Positions 10,489 to 20,481 of a stretch of 64,000 bases of DNA are shown in pieces. The stretch's first letter is position 1, and each line of letters starts with the position of its first letter. Location of the stretch: contig DAOVGR010000084.1 of the NCBI GenBank assembly GCA_030672305.1, positions 1 to 64,000 on the forward strand, written 5' to 3'. The notes beneath the pieces were generated by a model. It was not told where the DNA came from. It saw only the letters and a list, made by a program, of their open reading frames with translations, and did no database searches. The DNA is from Thermoplasmatales archaeon (GTDB taxonomy: Archaea; Thermoplasmatota; E2; DHVEG-1). The translations under genes were made by a program, and so were the position numbers.

Positions 10489-10868
10489 CTTACCATACCA
10501 CGTTAGAAGTTAGCGTGAGACTAACTAACGCGATATTTTTTGTTATCTAGTATATTTAAATGTTTTTTGTTAAAATACCAAAATGTAAAAAAATCAAATT
10601 ATTGGCACAGCCTATAACATTATTATCTAGATATATACTATAATAATATTTATATATAAAACAAATTGTACTTTTTCATAAATGACAAAGATATTTATTG
10701 ATGTTATTTTTTTTGTATTTGATATTAAAATCTTTTGTGGATTTATTATGAATCTATCCTAAAACTTTAAGCAAATACTTTTAGTGTGGGTATTTTATAA
10801 TAACATTTTAATTTAGATTTATAGGGCAATATTTATATATTATCTAAATTATAACATAGTATACTTTT

Positions 10869-10909
10869 GCTTACTAAAATAGTAGGTGCGTCTTACTAAT
10901 TTAGTGAGC
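10869..10909 (+). promoter_or_regulatory. Hairpin / inverted repeat in leader of the giant surface protein gene
   Basis: GCTTACTAAA...TTAGTGAGC arms (one mismatch in DNA, G-U pair in RNA), just upstream of RBS-like GGGGAGG. Confidence 0.45.
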
Positions 10910-10985
10910 AGGGGAGGAATAAAAAAATCTCTAATTAAGGAAAGTTAATAGATTAAATTATTGTGTTATTAGGAGGAAAAGAAAT

Positions 10986-13900
10986 ATGAAAAATAATTTT
11001 ATAAAAAGTAGAAGTAGTTATGGAAGAATATTTGGTGCAAGTATTTTAGCAATTTTTATGCTGGTGAGTGCAATTTTTGGATTGATACTAACATCTTCAG
11101 ATACAATCGAAGCTGCTATTGAAAATGATTTTGAATACGATTTTGGTGACGCTCCTGACGATTTCTCACATCATTATAATACACTTCTTGCAAGTAATGG
11201 AGCAAGACACATAAATGATAGTGGTTACTTTATTGGATCATTAAAGGATAATGAGTCTGACGGAATATCAAGCGCGGCAAATGGTGATGATATTAATGGT
11301 ATTGATGATGAAGATGGTGTATCTTGGACACCATTCTATCCTCAACAAGGACATACGGCAAAATTAATAGTTACTACCACTGTCCCTGTTGATTCACCAA
11401 ACGGAAATCTAAGTGCTTGGATGGATTTCGACAGAGATGGTTATTGGGATGATAGTGAACAAATTCTCTCAGATGTGAGTTTAGGGACAGAAGTCTCTGA
11501 AAATCCGTTCACAATACCTTGTTCTACTGAAATAGGATATATCTATTTAAGATGCCGTTTTAGCACTGACGGTGAATTATCCTATGATGGTTGGGCATCT
11601 GATGGAGAGGTCGAGGATTATAGGGTCTATATCATAGCTGATGATGAATATCCATCGCAAACCATTGAGTTTGGAGGACCTAAGATAATTAGGGAATGGC
11701 AATGGAGTGAATATTTTGTTGTTGGTCCTTATACACCCGTTTGGATAAACTCAAGTGATGCATGTCCTGGCTCAGAAAAAATTGAATACTCTGTTTGGGT
11801 TGCTGATGATCTTGAAGACCCAATTGTTTGGACGTTTCTTTGGAATTTGACTGTTTATGATAATGATGAAAATGATTTAGATGAAACCTATGGATCTATT
11901 GTTACAGTGTTTTATAATGATGAGACTTGCCTTCATGAAGTCAGATATCAGTGTTGGGATTATGATGGTGCAACTGAGGGATTTTTCACCATAGATTTCT
12001 TTGTCGATAAATGTGGCCCAATAACCACCAAGGTTGTTGGATGTCCAAAATACAGCTACGGCTGGCCATATCCGCCATGGATAAGTGGAATTACACCTTT
12101 AACATTTAACTCAGTTGATAATTGTTGTCTTCCAAATGGCACCGCTGTTGATAAAATAACAATAAAAGTATGGTGGAAAGCTGACACTTGTGACAGTTCA
12201 GGTGCGTTTAATTTAATTGATACGATAGTTGTTGAAGATGGCGACGGAAATGATATCAATCCAGAGGAAGGAAGAATTGGATATGAATTCCATTTCGAAC
12301 AAACTGGATATTACGAACTTGAATATTGGGGAGTTGATATGATGGGTAATGTAGAAAGCCATCATAAACAACAGCATCGAGTAGACGTCGACCCACCTGA
12401 AATTACAAAGACATATCCAGAAGATGGATACTGTGAAATCGATGAACATGAAGGTTTTATAAAATGTTGCTCACCAATTAATCTTAGTGTTGAAGAGATG
12501 CCTGATGATACCTGTTATGCTGGTCTTTATGGTATGTTCTGGCGCTATGATTGGAATGATACTTATTATCCTGCAGAGGGAGAAGAGGGAGCAGTCAATG
12601 GTGAGGATATCGTTGAAGATTTATGTATTGTTGATTTTGAAATAGAGGGATATTGGTGGTATCCATATGATGAAGAGATTCATTTCTATGAAGAATGTGA
12701 ACATGATCTCCGGTATTTTGCTATTGATAATGTGGGTAATTACGATGAAGTCCATAATCAGAATTACTTTGTTGATAACACACCGCCAATAGCAATAAAA
12801 GAAATTGGTGAACCAAAGTGTCAAAATGAACTACCAGATGGAGATTGGTGTATAACAAGCCAAACGCCTATATGGCTTAATGTTACTGACGATGGTACAG
12901 AACCCTGTATAGCTGGTTCCATTCATCTATTCTATCGTATTTGGTATGATGGTGCTTGGGAAGGATTTGATGTATTTGTTTCTGAAGGAACACTTAGTGA
13001 AGAAATTTATCTTGAAGGTGATTGCATGCATTATCTCGAATTTTTCGTAGAGGACTGCGTTGGAAACAGATGGCCTGCTGAAGGATATCATAATGAAACA
13101 TTTTATGTTGATGATACACCACCTATAATAATTAAAACCGTCGGAGATCCAAATTGTTGGATTCCTGATACTCCTAATTACTGTGTTAACCTTAGCACCT
13201 TAATTACCCTTGATACTGAGGAGGTAGGTTGCTGTCAAAACGATTCAGTCACTATTGAATATAAAATCTGGTTTGATGGTGAATGGACTGATTGGATGCC
13301 ATATGAAGGTCCATTTAGTTTTGATGAGGAGTGTGAGCATGTTTTGACTGTTAGGGCGTATGATTGTCTTGGTAATGGTATGGATGATGCCTTTTGGCAT
13401 ACTGAGACGTTCTATGTTGATGAAACACCACCAGAGATTATTAAATGCGTTGGTGAACCAAAGTGTGAGGTTCCAGGTACAGATGATTGGTGTGTTACTA
13501 CAAGTACTTTGATTACTCTTAAAGCTGAAAATAAAGGATGTTGTGATTATGGAGATTTTACTTTTAAATACAGAATTTGGTTGGAAGGAGAAGGATGGAC
13601 TGGATGGGAACCTTACGCAGGTCCATTTACTTTCACTGAAGAGTGCATGCATTATCTTGAGGTTCTTGCAACTGATTGTCTAGGAAATGAGGCCTTGGAT
13701 AACGAAACTTTCTATGTTGATGATAGTGCTCCTGTAATTACTAAGACTGTTGGTGAGCCTAAGTGTGATCTACCTGACTCTGATGATTGGTGTGTTACTA
13801 CCGATACTTTGATTACTCTTGAGGCAGTTGATGAGGATTGTTGTCCAAACAGTAGTATAACTATTGAATATATGATTAGTCATCCTGGTGCTCAATGGCA

Positions 13901-16900
13901 GACTTATACCGGTCCATTTAGTTTTGACGAGGAGTGTTCACATACTTTATATGTTAGGGCTTATGATTGTCTTGGTAATGGTATGGATGACCAGTATTGG
14001 GATAAGGAGACTTTCTATGTTGATGATAGTGCTCCTGAGATTATCAAAACTGTTGGTGAGCCTAAGTGTGATGTTCCTGGTACTGATGATTGGTGTGTTA
14101 CTACTGATACCTTGATTACTCTTGAAGCGATGGATGAGGATTGCTGTCCGAATAGCGATATTACTATTGAGTATAAGATTGGTGATGGCAGTTGGCAGAC
14201 TTATATCGAGCCATTTAGCTTTGATGAGGAGTGTGAGCATATTCTTAGGGTTAGGGCTTATGATTGTCTTGGTAATGGTATGGATGATCAGTATTGGGAT
14301 AAGGAGACTTTCTATGTTGATGATAGTGTTCCTGTGCTTACTAAGACTGTTGGTGAGCCGAAGTGTGAGGTTCCTGGTACTGATGATTGGTGTGTTACTA
14401 CTGGTACTTTGATTACTCTTGAAGCAGAGGATGAGGATTGCTGTCCAGATAGTGATATTACTATCGAGTATATGATTGGTGATGGTAGTTGGGAAACTTA
14501 TGTTGGACCTTTCAGCTTTGCTGAGGAATGTGAGCATGATTTGGCAGTAAGAGCTTATGATTGTCTTGGTAATGGTATGGATGAAATGTATTGGCATACT
14601 GAGACTTTCTATGTTGATGATAGTCATCCTGTGATCACAAAAACTGTTGGTGAGCCTAAGTGTGATATCCCTGGTACTCCTAATTGGTGTGTTACTACTG
14701 GTACCTTGATCACTCTTGAAGCAGAAAATCGGGGTTGCTGTTTGAATAGTGATATAACTATTGAGTATAGTATCAACTTAGGAGATTGGCAGACATATAC
14801 TGGTCCGTTTAGTTTTGCTGAGGAGTGCGAGCATCTTCTTATTGTTAGGGCTTATGATTGTCTAGGTAATGGTATGACTGAGCCGTATTGGGATATTGAG
14901 ACTTTCTATGTAGATGATAGTGCTCCTGAAATCACTAAGACTGTGGGTGAACCGAAGTGTGAGGTTCCTGATACTGATGACTGGTGTGTTACTACCTTTA
15001 CTTTAATTACTCTTGAAGCAGAGGATGAGGATTGCTGTCCAAATAGTGATATAACTATTGAATATAAGATTGAGGATGGCAGTTGGCAGACTTATACTGG
15101 TCCGTTTAGTTTTGCTGAGGAGTGTGTGCATAATTTGACTGTTAGGGCGTATGATTGTCTTGGTAATGGTATGGATGAAATGTATTGGGATATTGAGACT
15201 TTCTATGTTGATGATAGTGTCCCTGTGATTACTAAGACTGTGGGTGAGCCTAAATGTGAGGTTCTAGGTATGGTTGAAGATTGGTGTGTTACTACCAGCA
15301 CTTTGATTACTCTTGAGGCAGTTGATGAAGGATGTTGTCCAAACAGTAGTGTAACTATTGAGTATATGATTAACTGGGGTGGATGGCAGACTTATACGGG
15401 TCCATTTAGTTTTGCTGAGGAGTGCGAGCATATTTTAGATGTTAGGGCGTATGATTGTCTTGGTAATGGTATGGATGATCAGTATTGGGATACTGAGGTT
15501 TTCTATGTTGATGATAGTGCTCCTGAGATTTTCAAAACCGTAGGTGAGCCTAAATGTATGGTTCCTGGTACTGATGATTGGTGTGTTACTACTGGTACTT
15601 TGATTACCCTTGATGCACTAGATCAAGATTGCTGTCCGAATAATGATATAACTATTGAGTATAAGATCGGGGATGGCAGTTGGCAGACTTACACGGTTCC
15701 GTTTAGTTTTGCTGAGGAGTGCGAGCATATTCTTAGGGTTAGGGCGTATGATTGCCTTGGTAATGGTATGGATGATCAGTATTGGGATACCGAGACTTTC
15801 TATGTAGACGATACCGCTCCGGAAATTGTGAAGACGGTGGGAGATCCGAATTGTTTCATCAATGAAGGTGAATACTGTGTTACAACTGACACAATTATTA
15901 CAATAGATGTTATTGATGAAGATTGTTGCGATGATGATATAACGGTTTTCTATAGTATCAATGGAGGTACTCAGATTGATATATCAGATCTGTTACCATA
16001 TGATTTGACTTTTGATCAGGAGTGTGAACATTTACTACAGATTTGGGCGTATGATTGTCTTGAACATTCAGATTATGATGCAGAGCTCTTTTATGTTGAT
16101 GATACACCACCTGAGCTTATAAAAGAAGTCGGAGATCCACATTTCTATCTAGGTTTAGACGATTATGGTCATGATGTTTGGATGATATATCCTGAAACAG
16201 ATATTTGCTTTGAAGCATTTAATGTTGGTTGCTGCCAAGATGGAGAAATCACCATTTGGTACAAATATTGGTATCTTGGAAATTGGACTGACCCGATGAT
16301 ATATGATGGATGCATTAATCTTGAAGAAGGGTGTGTGCATTACCTTGTAGCATGGGCTGTTGATTGTCTTGGGAATGCTGGTGAAGAGGATAACGAGACC
16401 TTCTGGGTCTGTGGACCTGGCGGAGGAGATGGTGATCCAAATGTTGAGATTATATTCCCAGAGCATGACTCAACTCAACAAACTGATTATGTTGAGGTGA
16501 TACTGCATGCATATGATGACGATACTGTTTGGGAAGACCTAAATGTATATCTTTGGATTCCTGGTGGTAGAAGAGATGCACCATTCCTATATTACGAAGT
16601 AACACCACTTCCTGGTGAAGAGGATTACTATCATGCATTTGTTCCAATTTATTGGTATCAAGGTGGAGCACAAATAACTCTTGAAGCACTCGCAATGGAT
16701 GAAGACGGAAACACTGGATTTGCACTTCCTGTAACATTCAGAGTTGATACTACTATTGTTTGGGATCAATGGATGCAGTATGGATGGAATCCATTACCTC
16801 TTAGTGGTGGAATGCCACCAGACTTTGGATGCAATGAATCAATTGAGAGTGTAATGTACTCAGTTGAAGGTTCCTATGATTGGGTGTTCCATTATGATCT

Positions 16901-18926
16901 AGATGAAGGTTGGATTAGTTATTTCATCGATCGTGAGATAAACGAGTTGACTACAATTGAAGGAGGTAAAAATTACTGGGTACACATCTTCAATGAAAGT
17001 GGACTTAGATATTACATCGGTGTTGGTGAAATCGAGATACTTTATCCAGAAGATGAAGCTCTATTATTTGATCTCAATGAAATAAATGGTACAACATGGA
17101 ACTCAGAAACTGGAATGGATGAAGTCCATGTCCAGATCTATTATAAAGACGAAAACAATACAAAACATTACTGGACTGGTTCTGCTTGGGGAATGACATC
17201 GACATATCTACCTTGTGATCTAGAGGTCGGTTATATTCAGAATTGGTTATACGATAGTACCGGTGTTGCATGGATACCTGGTGAAACATTTTATGTGAAA
17301 GCTAGAGCAATGGATATGTTTGGATGCTATGCATATGATATGGTTTCCTTTGAGTTTGAATCATGTATCTGTGCTCCAGAGATTGACCTTGAAAAACATA
17401 TTTGGGACGGTGGAGAATGGGACAAGGCTCATACTTTATATTTAGGAGATGAAGCTTTATTTAACATAAGTATCTCAAACATTGGTGAAATAATCGGGTC
17501 TGGTGATGAATATTCTACTGCTAATGAAACGATTCTTGAAGCAATTGATAAGGGACTTGAGTATCTTGCTAGTCAACAAAACGCAGATGGCTCTGTTGTA
17601 GGTACTGGGTCATATAAAGTTGCACAAACTGCTTTTGCTGTTTTAAAATGGGCAGAACATGCTAGAAGATTTTTAGATAAAGACCCGTTTGATCCTACCT
17701 GGGAATATGCAGATAATACAATTTTAGGATTGCACTACTTATTCAACAACTCTTACTCTGCAACAATAACCGATCAACCAGCTGGTGATCCAGATACAAA
17801 CGGAAACGGTATAGGAGTTTACTTTAAAAATTGGTATCCGGGATATACAACAGGAATTGTTATGCAAGCACTTGAAGCAACTAATCACCCTGAAAGAATT
17901 GTCGATTACGGTACTCATGCTGGTTGGACTTATGAAGAAGTTATGGAAGACTGTGTAGACTGGCTTGCATGGGCTCAAGTTGATGCAAAATGGGGTAATT
18001 ACAGAGGCGGATGGAGATACTATGGCAATGATACCAGCAGCGATAACTCAGTTGCTCAATGGGCCGCATTAGGTTTTATGGCTGCTGAAAATTGGGGAAT
18101 ATCTGCACCAGAATGGGTAAAGACAGAGAATCTTTACTGGACTAATTATACTCAAAATGCAAATGGAGGCTTTGGATATACTGGTCCATCAGGTTTGGAT
18201 GTTGATATGACCGGTGCTGGAATAATACAGCTAAATTACTGTGGTAAAACAACATCAGATTCTGAAGTTGCTGATGCGATATCTTGGCTAGCTGATAACT
18301 GGGGAGACCTTAATCAACCATATGCAATGTTTGCTGTTATGAAAGCATCAATGACTGCTCGACCTAGCAAGATAACACATTACGGAACCCATGATTGGGG
18401 ACAGGAATATGATGATTATCTTATCTCAGTTCAAAACGCAGATGGCAGCTTCCCGAAAGATACCCATTCTGGAAGTGTTATTCTTGGAACTGAATATGCA
18501 TTACTTGTCTTGCAGAGGATAGCTCCAGAAGTCGTTTCAGATTGTCCACCTTGTAATCTTAGTCAATGGTATATCAACGATACTTTACCAGCAGGCCTAG
18601 GATATGTAGAAAATAGCACAAGAATAATAGTAGTATCTTGTGACGGATACTATGAATCCTCAGGTCCTGAAGTTCAACCACAAAACATCATATCAAATCC
18701 AGATGGCTCAACAATACTTGAATGGTGGGAAACCGGTGATGAACCATTTGAGCTTTCACTATGCTCTGAAATGTTTATAGAATTCAATGCAAATTTAACT
18801 GATTGTGGATCACCAGAAGGACTTAACAATACAGCTTACGTAGAAGCGTATTCGCCTGATGACGATTCTTGGGTTTCTGATGAGGACACAGCAACAGTAT
18901 TGGATGAATGTGAAGTTTGGGTGTAG
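10986..18926 (+). CDS. Giant secreted protein: GEVED-type domain, ~12 Cys-rich modules, DUF11-like domain with inserted alpha/alpha-barrel-like region
   Basis: 2646 aa; signal peptide; GDAPDDF...ASDGEVEDYRVYI; tandem VGEPKC..DDWCVTT..LITLEA..CC...EEC...YDCLGNGMD...ETFYVDDS modules; LEYLASQQNADGS / SVQNADGSFPKDTHSGSVILGTEYALLVLQ; NDTLPAGLGYVENS. Confidence 0.9.
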   Translation: MKNNFIKSRSSYGRIFGASILAIFMLVSAIFGLILTSSDTIEAAIENDFEYDFGDAPDDFSHHYNTLLASNGARHINDSGYFIGSLKDNESDGISSAANGDDINGIDDEDGVSWTPFYPQQGHTAKLIVTTTVPVDSPNGNLSAWMDFDRDGYWDDSEQILSDVSLGTEVSENPFTIPCSTEIGYIYLRCRFSTDGELSYDGWASDGEVEDYRVYIIADDEYPSQTIEFGGPKIIREWQWSEYFVVGPYTPVWINSSDACPGSEKIEYSVWVADDLEDPIVWTFLWNLTVYDNDENDLDETYGSIVTVFYNDETCLHEVRYQCWDYDGATEGFFTIDFFVDKCGPITTKVVGCPKYSYGWPYPPWISGITPLTFNSVDNCCLPNGTAVDKITIKVWWKADTCDSSGAFNLIDTIVVEDGDGNDINPEEGRIGYEFHFEQTGYYELEYWGVDMMGNVESHHKQQHRVDVDPPEITKTYPEDGYCEIDEHEGFIKCCSPINLSVEEMPDDTCYAGLYGMFWRYDWNDTYYPAEGEEGAVNGEDIVEDLCIVDFEIEGYWWYPYDEEIHFYEECEHDLRYFAIDNVGNYDEVHNQNYFVDNTPPIAIKEIGEPKCQNELPDGDWCITSQTPIWLNVTDDGTEPCIAGSIHLFYRIWYDGAWEGFDVFVSEGTLSEEIYLEGDCMHYLEFFVEDCVGNRWPAEGYHNETFYVDDTPPIIIKTVGDPNCWIPDTPNYCVNLSTLITLDTEEVGCCQNDSVTIEYKIWFDGEWTDWMPYEGPFSFDEECEHVLTVRAYDCLGNGMDDAFWHTETFYVDETPPEIIKCVGEPKCEVPGTDDWCVTTSTLITLKAENKGCCDYGDFTFKYRIWLEGEGWTGWEPYAGPFTFTEECMHYLEVLATDCLGNEALDNETFYVDDSAPVITKTVGEPKCDLPDSDDWCVTTDTLITLEAVDEDCCPNSSITIEYMISHPGAQWQTYTGPFSFDEECSHTLYVRAYDCLGNGMDDQYWDKETFYVDDSAPEIIKTVGEPKCDVPGTDDWCVTTDTLITLEAMDEDCCPNSDITIEYKIGDGSWQTYIEPFSFDEECEHILRVRAYDCLGNGMDDQYWDKETFYVDDSVPVLTKTVGEPKCEVPGTDDWCVTTGTLITLEAEDEDCCPDSDITIEYMIGDGSWETYVGPFSFAEECEHDLAVRAYDCLGNGMDEMYWHTETFYVDDSHPVITKTVGEPKCDIPGTPNWCVTTGTLITLEAENRGCCLNSDITIEYSINLGDWQTYTGPFSFAEECEHLLIVRAYDCLGNGMTEPYWDIETFYVDDSAPEITKTVGEPKCEVPDTDDWCVTTFTLITLEAEDEDCCPNSDITIEYKIEDGSWQTYTGPFSFAEECVHNLTVRAYDCLGNGMDEMYWDIETFYVDDSVPVITKTVGEPKCEVLGMVEDWCVTTSTLITLEAVDEGCCPNSSVTIEYMINWGGWQTYTGPFSFAEECEHILDVRAYDCLGNGMDDQYWDTEVFYVDDSAPEIFKTVGEPKCMVPGTDDWCVTTGTLITLDALDQDCCPNNDITIEYKIGDGSWQTYTVPFSFAEECEHILRVRAYDCLGNGMDDQYWDTETFYVDDTAPEIVKTVGDPNCFINEGEYCVTTDTIITIDVIDEDCCDDDITVFYSINGGTQIDISDLLPYDLTFDQECEHLLQIWAYDCLEHSDYDAELFYVDDTPPELIKEVGDPHFYLGLDDYGHDVWMIYPETDICFEAFNVGCCQDGEITIWYKYWYLGNWTDPMIYDGCINLEEGCVHYLVAWAVDCLGNAGEEDNETFWVCGPGGGDGDPNVEIIFPEHDSTQQTDYVEVILHAYDDDTVWEDLNVYLWIPGGRRDAPFLYYEVTPLPGEEDYYHAFVPIYWYQGGAQITLEALAMDEDGNTGFALPVTFRVDTTIVWDQWMQYGWNPLPLSGGMPPDFGCNESIESVMYSVEGSYDWVFHYDLDEGWISYFIDREINELTTIEGGKNYWVHIFNESGLRYYIGVGEIEILYPEDEALLFDLNEINGTTWNSETGMDEVHVQIYYKDENNTKHYWTGSAWGMTSTYLPCDLEVGYIQNWLYDSTGVAWIPGETFYVKARAMDMFGCYAYDMVSFEFESCICAPEIDLEKHIWDGGEWDKAHTLYLGDEALFNISISNIGEIIGSGDEYSTANETILEAIDKGLEYLASQQNADGSVVGTGSYKVAQTAFAVLKWAEHARRFLDKDPFDPTWEYADNTILGLHYLFNNSYSATITDQPAGDPDTNGNGIGVYFKNWYPGYTTGIVMQALEATNHPERIVDYGTHAGWTYEEVMEDCVDWLAWAQVDAKWGNYRGGWRYYGNDTSSDNSVAQWAALGFMAAENWGISAPEWVKTENLYWTNYTQNANGGFGYTGPSGLDVDMTGAGIIQLNYCGKTTSDSEVADAISWLADNWGDLNQPYAMFAVMKASMTARPSKITHYGTHDWGQEYDDYLISVQNADGSFPKDTHSGSVILGTEYALLVLQRIAPEVVSDCPPCNLSQWYINDTLPAGLGYVENSTRIIVVSCDGYYESSGPEVQPQNIISNPDGSTILEWWETGDEPFELSLCSEMFIEFNANLTDCGSPEGLNNTAYVEAYSPDDDSWVSDEDTATVLDECEVWV
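13100..15830 (+). repeat. Coding tandem repeat, ~295-310 bp unit, about 9-10 well conserved copies plus diverged flanking copies
   Basis: Recurrent nucleotide strings such as ggtgagcctaagtgtga, gattggtgtgttactac, gcttatgattgtcttggtaatggtatgga, gagactttctatgttgatgatagt. Confidence 0.93.
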
Positions 18927-18996
18927 ATTGATAAAATAGACAGGTATATAAACCCTGAAAATAGATTACCATAAAGAAAAGTGGGGAAAGAGATTT

Positions 18997-20343
18997 ATGA
19001 AAAACAAAAAGGTATATTCCATAATAATAGCAACCTTATTCTTGGGTTTAGCAATGACTGCAGTTCCAACCATGGCTGATGAATTTCATTCAGTATATGG
19101 TGATTTAACCATTAATGATGTTACACAAGCTCCATCTGGAACAGAGGTGAAACTATCATTCTCAGATGGATATGAAACAGATATTACCGAGTTCATTGGA
19201 AATTATCAAATAGATTTCACAGGACATGATTGGGATGATGGTTATTTTTCCGTTAAATACAAGGGTGAGTGGTATATCCCAGAGGGAAATCCATCAGTAT
19301 TAATCGAACCGGATATTACTGGATATAAAATCGACCTGAACATTATATATTCAGAACCAGATCCAGACCCAGATCCTGACCCAGACCCAGACCCTGACCC
19401 CGACCCCGACCCCGACCCAATACCACCACCAGCAAACCTATTACCACACGCAGTTGCAAAAACAGATGATCCTCAAGGGTTTGTAGGCGAAGAAATTACA
19501 TTTGATGGAACTGATAGTACTGATTCTGATGGGACAATCACAAACTATACTTGGGATTTCAAAGACGGAACAATAGGATTTGGAAGTACGGTTTCACACA
19601 TCTATGACTCCCCTGGTGATTACAATGTAAAATTAACTGTTACCGATAATGGTGGAGCAACTGATTCAGATACAACAAGTGTTGTAATAGCTACACCTAA
19701 CATACCACCCTATGCACCGGTAATTTCTGGTCCAACAATGGGTACAAAAAATGAGTCCTATGATTATACCTTTGTATCAATTGATGATGACGGGGATGAT
19801 CTTTCATACAATATTACTGACTGGGGAGATGGTAATAGCACCAATACAGAGTTCTATCCAAATGCAACGGAAGCAACAGAACCTCATACCTTTGGTATGG
19901 CAGGAGTTTATACAATATCTGCTCTTGCATATGATAACCAAACAGCATCTGGTACGACAGACTATGTTGTTTTGATTGATGCATGGTGGGTAAAGGAAAT
20001 CGGCTATCTTCTAGACTATGACGCAAATGGAGTCTATGAAAAGTTCTACAGCAACTCAACTTCTGAGGAAACAGGTTCAAAGAAAAACGATGACGGTAAA
20101 TATCTAATTGATGAAGATGGAGACGGCGAATGGGACTGGGTATATGAAAAAGAAACAGACACACTTGAGCCCTACACTGAAGAAAAGGCAGATTACACAA
20201 TGTGGTATGCATTGATACTACTGATTATAATCATTCTCATAATTCTTGGTTATCTTGCCGGTAGAAAGAAGAAGAAACCTGAAGAACCAAAACCAGCACC
20301 GAAGAAGAATGCTGGTAAAAACACAACACCTAAAAAGAAGTAG
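18997..20343 (+). CDS. Secreted PKD-domain protein with C-terminal TM anchor and Lys-rich tail
   Basis: Signal peptide; FHSVYGDLTIND domain; (DP)n linker; PKD motif NYTWDFKDGTIGFGSTVSHIY; C-terminal MWYALILLIIIILIILGYLAGRKKKKPEE. Confidence 0.88.
   Translation: MKNKKVYSIIIATLFLGLAMTAVPTMADEFHSVYGDLTINDVTQAPSGTEVKLSFSDGYETDITEFIGNYQIDFTGHDWDDGYFSVKYKGEWYIPEGNPSVLIEPDITGYKIDLNIIYSEPDPDPDPDPDPDPDPDPDPDPIPPPANLLPHAVAKTDDPQGFVGEEITFDGTDSTDSDGTITNYTWDFKDGTIGFGSTVSHIYDSPGDYNVKLTVTDNGGATDSDTTSVVIATPNIPPYAPVISGPTMGTKNESYDYTFVSIDDDGDDLSYNITDWGDGNSTNTEFYPNATEATEPHTFGMAGVYTISALAYDNQTASGTTDYVVLIDAWWVKEIGYLLDYDANGVYEKFYSNSTSEETGSKKNDDGKYLIDEDGDGEWDWVYEKETDTLEPYTEEKADYTMWYALILLIIIILIILGYLAGRKKKKPEEPKPAPKKNAGKNTTPKKK
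19359..19428 (+). repeat. Asp-Pro dipeptide repeat (imperfect GAYCCN hexamers)
   Basis: EPDPDPDPDPDPDPDPDPDPDPDPIPPP translated from gaaccagatccagacccagatcctgaccc... Confidence 0.9.
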
Positions 20344-20481
20344 TAATAAATTCTAAAATCTTTCCTTTTTTTTTATTTTTTCATATTTTTCTATTATTTT
20401 TACGTATTTTATCCATATAATTTATATAAAGATATATTATACATATTCTGGCTTACTATCTTTAATGGGGGTAATTTTAAT

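Noticed and set aside
13245-14627. Minus-strand ORFs opposite the giant protein repeats
   Set aside because: Shadow ORFs created by the repetitive coding sequence; no RBS and no recognisable domain.
12790-16410. Repeat array as a CRISPR or DNA-level satellite
   Set aside because: Unit is ~300 bp, stays in one open frame and encodes a conserved module; no short repeat/spacer structure.
19359-19428. Asp-Pro repeat as a separate functional element
   Set aside because: Most simply a flexible or extended linker between the secretion domain and PKD domain; listed only as a repeat.
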